From Aquitalea magnusonii (GTDB lineage: Bacteria; Pseudomonadota; Gammaproteobacteria; Burkholderiales; Chromobacteriaceae): a stretch of DNA of 64,000 bases. This document shows positions 57,596 through 64,000 of the stretch, piece after piece. The stretch is from positions 62,001-126,000 of the forward strand of contig NZ_QJKC01000003.1 of the NCBI RefSeq assembly GCF_003202035.1, in the 5' to 3' direction. The notes below the pieces were generated by a model. That model saw nothing but the letters and a program-made list of their open reading frames with translations. It was not told the origin of the DNA and ran no database searches. Numbering within the stretch: the first letter of the stretch is position 1; each line of letters starts with the position of its first letter. The position numbers and the translations under genes are program-made.

Positions 57596-58048
57596 ATGCT
57601 GCAATGGCTGTTTGCCACGCTACATCTGCTGGCCCTGGGCTGCGGCCTGGGCGCGCTGGCGGCGCGAGCCCGCAATCTGGCTCCGCCACTGGATGCTGCC
57701 GCCCTGACACGCTGCCTGCGCGCCGACAACTGGTGGCGGCTCAGCCTGCTGCTGTGGCTGTGCAGCGGTGCCGGGCTGGCGTATTACCATGCCGCCATGC
57801 TGTGGCAACAAGGGCGGCCGGTCCCGCTTGCCATGGCCAAGCTGCTGGGCATGCTCCTGCTGCTACTGCTGGAATGGCGCATCCGCCCGCTGCTCAGCCA
57901 GTGCCGACAGCGGCTGGAGCGTGGCCGCCTGCCTGCAGAAGAGCTGTGCAGCCAGCTGGCAGGCCAGAGCCGGCGGCAATTGCTGCTGTTATTGCTGTTG
58001 CTCATGCTGTCCAGCGCCTGGCAAAGCGGCGCGTTCAACACTCCTTAA
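57596..58048 (+). CDS. DUF2214-like membrane protein
   Basis: A 150-residue very hydrophobic protein of about four helices. LQWLFATLHLLALGCGLGALAARARNLAPPLDAAALTRCLRADNWWRLSLLLWLCSGAGLAYY recalls the DUF2214 pattern with a conserved His in helix one and an RADNWW-type motif. No function known. Starts at ATG 57596; a TTG seven codons upstream is possible. A short low-complexity Leu run (QLLLLLLLLMLSSAW) closes the last helix. Confidence 0.65.
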   Translation: MLQWLFATLHLLALGCGLGALAARARNLAPPLDAAALTRCLRADNWWRLSLLLWLCSGAGLAYYHAAMLWQQGRPVPLAMAKLLGMLLLLLLEWRIRPLLSQCRQRLERGRLPAEELCSQLAGQSRRQLLLLLLLLMLSSAWQSGAFNTP

Positions 58049-58127
58049 CATCTGTTGGCACAGCCTGGCGGAACCAGCAGGCGCAATCGGGCCTCCATCC
58101 GCATATCACTTGCCAGAGCAGAACCTC

Positions 58128-58502
58128 ATGCCAACACCCCCATTCTTTACGGCCTTGTGCCAAGCTTTTCGCCGTGCACACCTGTTTGCCGTCCTGCTGC
58201 TCATCCCGCTCACCGCCCTTGCCGACAGCAGCTTGCAGCTGTCATCCGACAAAAAACCCGCAGAGGTGGCGGACTGCCTGAAACAGGGCATCCGCCAGCT
58301 GAAGATTCCCGATGACTATGTACGGCGCGACAGCAAGGCCGATGGTACGGAAACCATCAGGCTGCTCAACCCGGTCAGCGGCAACACCAGCCTGCAAGTG
58401 GATGTACAGCCCGATGGCGAGCACAGCCGGCTGCAGGTCGACCAGAACGGCATCCCGCTGACCCCGCCCTGGTTGCGCCTGATCAAGCGCTGCGCCAGCT
58501 GA
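58128..58502 (+). CDS. small exported protein of unknown function
   Basis: A 124-residue protein: signal peptide (about 1-32, ending PLTALADS), then a short domain with two Cys (ADCLKQGIRQL and LIKRCAS at the end), which could form a disulfide. No family recognised. It follows the DUF2214 gene by 79 bp and may be read with it. The ATG at 58128 is preceded by AGCAGAACC with no clear ribosome site. Its stop is directly followed by the DnaA-box-like array. Confidence 0.7.
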   Translation: MPTPPFFTALCQAFRRAHLFAVLLLIPLTALADSSLQLSSDKKPAEVADCLKQGIRQLKIPDDYVRRDSKADGTETIRLLNPVSGNTSLQVDVQPDGEHSRLQVDQNGIPLTPPWLRLIKRCAS

Positions 58503-58918
58503 CGCCAGCTGTGGACAAGTCCACCAGCAGCGTCTGCGCTGTGGATGAGCGGGATAAAACCTGAACAAGCTGTGCATAAGACATGCGCAACCTGCCCGCA
58601 ATGCGTGACAATGCCCCGCACATGGCGCCGCCGCCGCTGTGCATATTTTTCCAGATGGCCATTCTGCTGTGGATATTGTGCACAGCCTGTGCATGAATCT
58701 GTGGATAAAATCGGCATGACCCTCACCCGCCCCCGGCTTCAGACGGCGCCTTCCACCCATCCCGCAGCGGCCCGGCACGAGCGCCAGCAATTGCTGCACT
58801 GCCTGCTGCAAGACTAGCCACCGTGCTGTCCGTGACAGCAAATGACATCCCATCATCAATTTTTCATGTCTGCGGGATTACACTGTGCTGAATTGTCATC
58901 TACAGCCAGTTAACTGCC
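58503..58918. other. 416-bp region without a gene, with a DnaA-box-like array
   Basis: No credible coding frame. The first 206 bp carry the array described next; the remainder (58710-58918) is ordinary sequence with a probable DUF2252 promoter in AATTTTTCATGTCTGCGGGA.. and no further boxes. Confidence 0.6.
58510..58708 (+). repeat. array of DnaA-box-like 9-mers, all one orientation
   Basis: TGTGGACAA 58510, TGTGGATGA 58540, TGTGCATAA 58571, TGTGCATAT 58638, TGTGGATAT 58668, TGTGCACAG 58677, TGTGCATGA 58688 and TGTGGATAA 58700. The last is a perfect DnaA box (TTATCCACA reversed); others differ by one to three bases. Start-to-start steps 30, 31, 67, 30 and 32 (main boxes) keep them near three helical turns apart. 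All lie on the same strand. Binding by DnaA is inference from sequence. Confidence 0.65.
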
Positions 58919-60301
58919 ATGCCCACTCCCGCACATCTGCAATATGAAAAACGCCTGGCCGCCGGCAAGGCGCGCCGTGAAAGCTGCTCCCGCACCCTGC
59001 AGGCGCAATGCCTGCTCAGCCCGCAACGCGACGTGGTGGACATGCTGCGCCAGACCTCCGCTGGCCGGGTCCCTTCGCTGATTCCCCTGCGCTACAGCCG
59101 CATGCAGGCTTCGCCCTTTGCCTTCTTCCGCGGCATGGCCATGATCCAGGCCGCCGATCTGGCCGCCACCCCCAATAGCGGCATCACCCTGCAAACCTGC
59201 GGCGATGCCCACCTGATGAACTACGGCTTCTTCGCCTCGCCGGAACGCCAGCTGATGTTCGACATCAACGACTTCGACGAAACGCACCAGGCGCCGTGGG
59301 AATGGGACATCAAGCGCCTGGCGGTCAGCGTGGTGCTGGCGGCGCGCAATCGCGGCTTCAGCAATGCGGCAGCACGCCAGGCGGTGTGCCAGCTGGTGGG
59401 AACCTACCGCAAGCGCATGCAGGAATATGCCCAGATGAGCCAGCTGGAGCTGTGGTACTGCAAGGTGGGCTTCGAACAATTACTGCAGCGGGCCAATAGC
59501 GACAGCATCCGCCAGCAGCTGCTGAAGCTGGCGGACAAGGCGCGCGGCCAGACCCAGGAAAAACTGCTGCCAAAGATGACGGTACTGGAAGACGGCAGCC
59601 TGCGGCTGCGCGACAACCCGCCGGTGATCTTCCACATGCAGCAGCAAGACCAGGTCTGGGGCAATGATGAGCACTGGCTGGGCGATGGCAGCTCACACGA
59701 CTTGCTGCACACCATGCTGGCCGAGTACAGCGCCACGCTGAAAGAAGACCGCCGCACCCTGCTCAGCCGCTTCCGGCTGGTGGATGCCGCCTTCAAGGTG
59801 GTGGGGGTGGGCAGCGTCGGCACCCGTTGCTTGGTGATGCTGCTGCAGGATGAATACGACCAGCCGCTGTTCCTGCAATTGAAAGAAGCGCGCAACTCGG
59901 TGCTGGAGCCCTACACCCAGCCCTGCGTGCACGGCCACCAGGGCAAGCGTGTGGTGTTTGGCCAGCGGCTGATGCAGGCTGCCAGTGACCTGTTCCTGGG
60001 CTGGACGACCGGGCCGGGCGACCGTCATTTCTATGTACGCCAGCTGCGCGACATGAAGGCAGCACCGGCACTGGAATCATTCGACTCGGCGGAAAGCCTG
60101 GCGGCATTCGGCCAGGCCTGTGCCTGGGCACTGGCACGCGCCCATGCCAAATCCGGTGGCCGTGCTGCGGAAATGGCCGGCTATATCGGCCAGTCGGACA
60201 AATTCGACCAGGCCATCGCCAGCTATGCCATGAGCTATGCCGATCAGGTGGAGCTGGATTTTGCTGTTTTTACTGCCGCTTTGGCCGAACACAAGCTATA
60301 A
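58919..60301 (+). CDS. DUF2252 protein
   Basis: A 460-residue protein of the DUF2252 family, which has a kinase-like fold: RYSRMQASPFAFFRGMAMIQAADLA (about 58-82), TCGDAHLMNYGFFASPERQLMFDINDFDETHQAPWEWDIKRL (about 98-139, with a GDxHxxN catalytic-loop-like site and a DFDE-like metal site), and GWTTGPGDRHFYVRQLRD later. No substrate is known for the family. Its 5' region carries the DnaA-box-like array. ATG 58919; the hairpin at 60383-60406 follows. Confidence 0.9.
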   Translation: MPTPAHLQYEKRLAAGKARRESCSRTLQAQCLLSPQRDVVDMLRQTSAGRVPSLIPLRYSRMQASPFAFFRGMAMIQAADLAATPNSGITLQTCGDAHLMNYGFFASPERQLMFDINDFDETHQAPWEWDIKRLAVSVVLAARNRGFSNAAARQAVCQLVGTYRKRMQEYAQMSQLELWYCKVGFEQLLQRANSDSIRQQLLKLADKARGQTQEKLLPKMTVLEDGSLRLRDNPPVIFHMQQQDQVWGNDEHWLGDGSSHDLLHTMLAEYSATLKEDRRTLLSRFRLVDAAFKVVGVGSVGTRCLVMLLQDEYDQPLFLQLKEARNSVLEPYTQPCVHGHQGKRVVFGQRLMQAASDLFLGWTTGPGDRHFYVRQLRDMKAAPALESFDSAESLAAFGQACAWALARAHAKSGGRAAEMAGYIGQSDKFDQAIASYAMSYADQVELDFAVFTAALAEHKL

Positions 60302-60382
60302 GTGAATCATCCGCCGCCAATAAAGAGCGACTAGGGGTTTTCAGCAGTTATTCCGGCCTGACCCTGCGTTTAGTATTAACAA

Positions 60383-60406
60383 TGCCCCGGTATATTTACC
60401 GGGGCA
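60383..60406. repeat. hairpin between the DUF2252 and chemoreceptor genes
   Basis: TGCCCCGGTA (60383-60392) with TACCGGGGCA (60397-60406), loop TATT; ten perfect bp but no T tract. May act as terminator or mRNA-end structure. Confidence 0.6.
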
Positions 60407-60459
60407 ACTTACAGAAGATGCCATCTTAAAGAACTCACTCCACGCCAAGGACTGCCATC

Positions 60460-62070
60460 GTGCGCGTCAATACCCGTCTGCTCATCATCATTGCTGCCAG
60501 CCTGATCGCGCTGATCGCCCTGGCAGCCACTTCGCTGTACATCACCCGCAGCACGCTGCAGAGCGAAAAGCGCGAGCAGATCACCCTGTTGCTGCGCATG
60601 GCGGAGAACACGCTCGACTACTACGCCAAACAGGAAGCCAGCGGCAAACTGAGCCGGCCACAGGCACAGGACATGGCACGCAAGGCGCTGAAGGCACTGA
60701 AGGTGGACGACATCTACTTCTTTGCCCGCGACAGCGACAACCGGCTGGTGCTGCATCCCAAGGCTGACCGTGAAGGCAAGGTGGACATGGGCAGCACCGT
60801 GCCCGATGGCCGCACCACGGTAGCCGTGTACAACGAAGCACTGCAAAAAGACCATTACGGCATCGTCACCATCCTGACCTCGCGCGGGGCAGGCAAGGAG
60901 CAGCTGCCCAAGCTCAACGGCGTGGTGCGCTTCGACCCCTGGGGCTGGACGGTGGGCACCGGCTTTTTCATTGACGATATCGACGCCCTGTTCTGGCGTC
61001 AGGGCACCATCCTGCTGCTCATCAGCGGCCTGTCGGTGCTGGCGCTGGTCGTGCTGGGCAGCGCCATGTCGCGCAGCATCGTGCGCTCGCTGGGCGGTGA
61101 GCCCGGCTACGCCGCCCAAGTGGTGCGCCAGATTGCCCAGGGCGACCTGACCGAACAAATCCGGGTCAACGGCCCGCCGCACAGCCTGCTGGCCGCCATG
61201 CACGACATGCAGCAGAAGCTGCGCGAAATGATCAACCAGATCCGTCAGTCCACCGACAATATCGGCCAGGCCGGCCAGCAGCTGTCGGCACAGATGAACA
61301 AGGTGGACGAAGTGTCCGGCATTGCCAGCAACTCCACCGCCTCTGCCGCCGCCTCCATCGAGCAGCTGTCGGTCAGCATCGATCATGTCAAGGACAATGC
61401 CGGCGGCTCGGAAGAAGGCGCCCGTCGCTCCAGCCAGCTGGCACGCGAGGGTGAGCTGGTGGCCAAGGAAGCCGCCAGCGGCATCGAATCCATCGCCACC
61501 CAGGTGGGCGATGTCAGCGATCTGGTCGGCAGCCTGGCCGAACGCACCCGCAACATCAGCGGCATTGCCGAAACCATTCGCGACATCGCCAACCAGACCA
61601 ATCTGCTGGCGCTGAATGCCGCCATCGAGGCCGCCCGTGCCGGTGAGATGGGCCGCGGCTTTGCCGTGGTGGCCGACGAAGTACGCAAGCTGGCCGAGCG
61701 CACCGCCAGCGCCACCAATGAAATCACCAGCATCGTCCAGGCCGTGGTGGATGAAACAGGCAGCGTGGCCGGACGCATGCAGGAAATCCGCCCCGCGGTG
61801 CAGTTGGGCGTGGGCAAGGCCAATGAGGCCGCCCAGACGCTGGATACCATCAGCCGCCAGGCACACAGTGCGCTGGAAAGCCTGCATTCGGTGGTGAGCG
61901 CCATGACCGAGCAAAGCCAGGCCGGTGCCAATATCGCCGTCAGCGTGGAACAGGTGGCTGGCGTGGTGGAGGAAACCCAGAGTTCGGTCAAGCTGGCGGT
62001 CCAGGCCATGCAGAATATCGACCAGCACGCCCGCCAGTTGCAGCAGTCGGTAGCACGCTTCCGGCTGTAA
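60460..62070 (+). CDS. methyl-accepting chemotaxis protein with Cache domain
   Basis: A 536-residue receptor. Helix one (about 7-27), then a single Cache_2-like periplasmic sensor (about 30-185; [48 protein letters not shown]), helix two (about 187-207), HAMP with [13 protein letters not shown], and a signalling domain with tip [20 protein letters not shown]. It starts with GTG at 60460 preceded by AAGGA. Cache sensors of this type bind small acids; ligand unknown. A strong terminator follows. Confidence 0.93.
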   Translation: MRVNTRLLIIIAASLIALIALAATSLYITRSTLQSEKREQITLLLRMAENTLDYYAKQEASGKLSRPQAQDMARKALKALKVDDIYFFARDSDNRLVLHPKADREGKVDMGSTVPDGRTTVAVYNEALQKDHYGIVTILTSRGAGKEQLPKLNGVVRFDPWGWTVGTGFFIDDIDALFWRQGTILLLISGLSVLALVVLGSAMSRSIVRSLGGEPGYAAQVVRQIAQGDLTEQIRVNGPPHSLLAAMHDMQQKLREMINQIRQSTDNIGQAGQQLSAQMNKVDEVSGIASNSTASAAASIEQLSVSIDHVKDNAGGSEEGARRSSQLAREGELVAKEAASGIESIATQVGDVSDLVGSLAERTRNISGIAETIRDIANQTNLLALNAAIEAARAGEMGRGFAVVADEVRKLAERTASATNEITSIVQAVVDETGSVAGRMQEIRPAVQLGVGKANEAAQTLDTISRQAHSALESLHSVVSAMTEQSQAGANIAVSVEQVAGVVEETQSSVKLAVQAMQNIDQHARQLQQSVARFRL

Positions 62071-62092
62071 GCGCTTTTCCCTGCCTGTGATC

Positions 62093-62127
62093 AAACCGGT
62101 CCTGCCTGCAAGCAGGGCCGGTTTTTT
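62093..62127 (+). terminator. terminator of the Cache chemoreceptor gene
   Basis: Thirteen-bp stem AAACCGGTCCTGC (62093-62105) with GCAGGGCCGGTTT (62112-62124), one G-T pair, six-base loop, then TTTTTT to 62127. Confidence 0.9.
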
Positions 62128-62282
62128 CATGTGCCATGGCCGGCCGCAGCGATATCGCGCTTGCCCTCCCCCCTGCCGGTGGCATAATGCCCACAGGGCT
62201 CAGCCCGCAAAATCAAAAAAATGCAGCACCGACAGACAGGCAGATAGATGAAACAATCGAGAACACTCCAGGGGAGACCTGC

Positions 62283-63635
62283 ATGTCCCAACACTCCATC
62301 GCGGCTGCTCAAGCCGAATGGTTGATTCAGCAAAACGTCCGTGACGTTGAGCTGGCCTTTGCCGATGTCAGCGGCTTTGCCCGCGGCAAAACCCTGCCCG
62401 CCAAGGCCCTGATCAAAGGCCAGGAATTGCGCATTGCCCGTGCCGTCGCCATCCAGACCTGCGTGGGCGAATTTCCCGACTACCGTTTCTATGGCGAAAA
62501 CGACCCCGATGTCGTGCTGCGCCCGGATTTCGCTACCCTGCGCCCGGTACCCTGGGCCAAGACCCCGCGCGCCATGGTGGTGTGCGACAACATTGATCAC
62601 GATGGCAGCCTGTCGCCGCTGGCACCGCGCTCGGCGCTGAAAAACATTCTGGCGCGTTACCAGGCCCGTGGCTGGACCCCGGTGGTGGCACCGGAGCTGG
62701 AGTTTTACATCTTCGATGCCCACGCCAATCCGGAGCAGCCCTTCCAGGCACCGGCCCTGCGCACCGGCCGCCGTGAAACCGGCTTCGACGCCTTCAGCTT
62801 TTCCACGCTCAACGATCTGGAAGGCTTTTTCGACGACCTGTACCGCGCCTGTGAGCAACTGGGCATCCAGACCGACACCTATGTGCACGAAATGGGCCCC
62901 AGCCAGTTCGAGATCAACCTCAAGCATGGCAATGCGCTGGAGCTGGCCGACCAGACCTTCCTATTCAAGTACGCGCTGAAGGAAATCGGCTACCAGCACG
63001 GCCTGACCGTGGTCTGCATGGCCAAGCCGCTGCCCGGCCAGCCCGGCAGTTCGATGCACCTGCACCAGAGCGTGGTGGATGGCCAGGGCAATAATGTGTT
63101 CAGCCAGGCCAATGGCGAGGCCAGCGCCGAATTCTTCCATTACATCGGCGGCCTGCAACAGTATCTGCCGCACCTGATGCCGCTGTTCTGCCCCAGCCCC
63201 AACTCCTTCCGCCGCTTCGTCAAGGGTCTGGCCGCACCGGTGAATGTCAGCTGGGGCGTGGACAACCGCTCGGTAGGCATCCGCGTGCCGGTATCCGGCC
63301 CGGAAGCCCGCCGCGTGGAAAACCGCCTGCCAGGCTGCGATGCCAATGCCTACCTGTCGCTGGCGGCCAGCCTGGGCGCCGGCCTGCTCGGCGTGGAAGA
63401 AAAATGCAGCCCGAGCGAGCCGGCTGTCGGCAATGTCTTCAACAATGCCGATGCCGCCACCCTGCCCAATACCCTGGACGCCGCCTGCGCGCTGATGGCT
63501 GCCCATGACACGGCCGAACGCCTGTTCGGCAGCGAATTCAACGCCGCCTATCTGGCCGTCAAGGAAGTGGAACTCAGCCATTTCCACAACCAGATCACGC
63601 CATGGGAGCGCCAGTACCTGGCCACCCTGTCCTGA
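62283..63635 (+). CDS. glutamine-synthetase-family gamma-glutamyl-amine ligase
   Basis: A 450-residue class I glutamine synthetase-fold enzyme of the PuuA / gamma-glutamylputrescine synthetase type rather than GlnA. Seen: N-terminal beta-grasp with VELAFADVSGFARGKTLPA (about 22-40), metal site APELEFYIFD (about 138-147), PLPGQPGSSMHLHQSV (about 247-262) and NRSVGIRVPVSGPEARRVENRLPGCDANAYLSLAA (about 329-363). It lacks the adenylylation Tyr motif of GlnA. It likely attaches glutamate to a polyamine or other amine. The ATG at 62283 is preceded by GGGGAG. A gamma-glutamyltransferase gene follows, which could release or use the same product. Confidence 0.85.
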   Translation: MSQHSIAAAQAEWLIQQNVRDVELAFADVSGFARGKTLPAKALIKGQELRIARAVAIQTCVGEFPDYRFYGENDPDVVLRPDFATLRPVPWAKTPRAMVVCDNIDHDGSLSPLAPRSALKNILARYQARGWTPVVAPELEFYIFDAHANPEQPFQAPALRTGRRETGFDAFSFSTLNDLEGFFDDLYRACEQLGIQTDTYVHEMGPSQFEINLKHGNALELADQTFLFKYALKEIGYQHGLTVVCMAKPLPGQPGSSMHLHQSVVDGQGNNVFSQANGEASAEFFHYIGGLQQYLPHLMPLFCPSPNSFRRFVKGLAAPVNVSWGVDNRSVGIRVPVSGPEARRVENRLPGCDANAYLSLAASLGAGLLGVEEKCSPSEPAVGNVFNNADAATLPNTLDAACALMAAHDTAERLFGSEFNAAYLAVKEVELSHFHNQITPWERQYLATLS

Positions 63636-63656
63636 TCCGGCAGCCCTGGCAGGGAC

Positions 63657-63688
63657 AACGGCCTGACGCCTATACGCGCCAGGCCGTT
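63657..63688 (+). terminator. possible hairpin terminator behind the ligase gene
   Basis: AACGGCCTG (63657-63665) pairs with CAGGCCGTT (63680-63688), loop of 14. No T tract, so read-through into the next gene is likely. Confidence 0.4.
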
Positions 63689-63823
63689 CTGCATGGGGCC
63701 GACCGCGCAGGATTGACCCTCTCCCGCCCCTGTCGCACCATTGCCCCTGTGCTTTTCACACCGCCCGCGCGCGCTGCGGGAGGCCACCGCTGATCCAGCC
63801 CATCGCCAACGAGGTCCGAATTC

Positions 63824-64000
63824 ATGTTGTTACGCAGTCTGCTGCTCTTGCTGTGCGCCCTGCCAGCCCTGGCGGAAACCGCAGCGCCTGAAGCCGCCAG
63901 CGGCTTTAGCCCCCGCCCCGCCGTCAGCGCACGCAACAGCATGGTAGCGACCGCCAATCCCTACGCCAGCAAGGCTGCGCTGGAAATCCTGCAACGCGGT
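63824..64000 (+). CDS. ggt: gamma-glutamyltransferase, 5' part, cut by the window edge
   Basis: The 59 codons visible code for a signal peptide (about 1-18, LLLLLCALPALAE) and a start that matches periplasmic gamma-glutamyltranspeptidase: SARNSMVATANPYASKAALEILQRG, the N-terminal segment of the large subunit. The enzyme moves gamma-glutamyl groups from glutathione to water or amines. Ribosome site GAGG lies nine bases before the ATG. Position behind the gamma-glutamyl ligase fits a shared gamma-glutamyl role. Confidence 0.85.
   Translation, partial: MLLRSLLLLLCALPALAETAAPEAASGFSPRPAVSARNSMVATANPYASKAALEILQRG

Noticed and set aside
58510-58708. Calling the DnaA-box-like array the chromosomal origin.
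   Set aside because: dnaA, dnaN, gyrB, rpmH or parAB genes are not near, and no AT-rich unwinding element is beside it. I keep the array as a finding without the oriC label.

Overview
The window looks like chromosomal DNA of a GC-rich betaproteobacterium, most likely order Neisseriales, family Chromobacteriaceae (relatives of Chromobacterium, Vogesella or Aquitalea). This is inferred from the betaproteobacterial type of glutamate-cysteine ligase (GshA), a DUF3460 protein, a DUF3422 protein, a tol-pal cluster and the base composition, not from any database match. I see no rRNA, tRNA, CRISPR array, complete insertion sequence or prophage. Almost every gene is a normal chromosomal gene, and most are on the minus strand up to 36 kb.

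Layout. 0-7 kb: dgkA, a gshA / XAC2610-like / gshB glutathione operon, a TlpA-type thiol protein and fadH. 7-13.3 kb: DUF1294 protein, monoacylglycerol-lipase-like hydrolase, AEC transporter, GNAT, and a purine operon purE-purK-fosA-purC that carries a FosA-type glutathione transferase. 13.3-19.6 kb: CPBP protease, tolR-tolA-tolB-pal-cpoB (without tolQ or ybgC), O-methyltransferase, DUF3460. 19.6-26 kb: a GGDEF protein, a LytTR regulator, a receiver-TPR protein and uvrD. 26-29.7 kb: periplasmic binding protein, a tiny Gly/Ala-rich protein, an isolated FlgH-like L-ring protein, a lipoprotein and a 2OG-Fe(II) oxygenase. 29.7-36.3 kb: DUF1835, cysE, rng, maf, secA. 36.8-43.8 kb: a fused-permease ABC importer, an orphan FimH-like adhesin, a DciA-like protein and a Pit phosphate transporter. 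43.9-47.8 kb: the sulfate importer cysA-cysW-cysT-sbp. 48-53.5 kb: DUF3422, a chemoreceptor, prpE. 53.8-56.1 kb: a SiaA/SiaB/SiaC-type phosphatase-kinase-phosphoprotein switch. 56-64 kb: proA, small membrane and exported proteins, a DnaA-box-like array, DUF2252, a Cache chemoreceptor, a glutamine-synthetase-like gamma-glutamyl ligase and the start of a gamma-glutamyltransferase gene.

How the genes fit together. Sulfate import, cysE and gshA/gshB form a chain from sulfate to cysteine to glutathione, and fosA and ggt are glutathione users. The tol-pal proteins join inner and outer membrane. Signalling genes are dense: GGDEF, REC-TPR, LytTR, two chemoreceptors and the Sia-type switch.

Most unusual: (1) a Sia-type operon whose phosphatase has a soluble CBS-like sensor and which has no adjacent SiaD; (2) about eight same-strand DnaA-box-like 9-mers at roughly 30-bp steps between 58510 and 58708; (3) a tol cluster without tolQ; (4) fosA inside the purine operon; (5) an isolated flgH; (6) a MITE-like repeat present twice.
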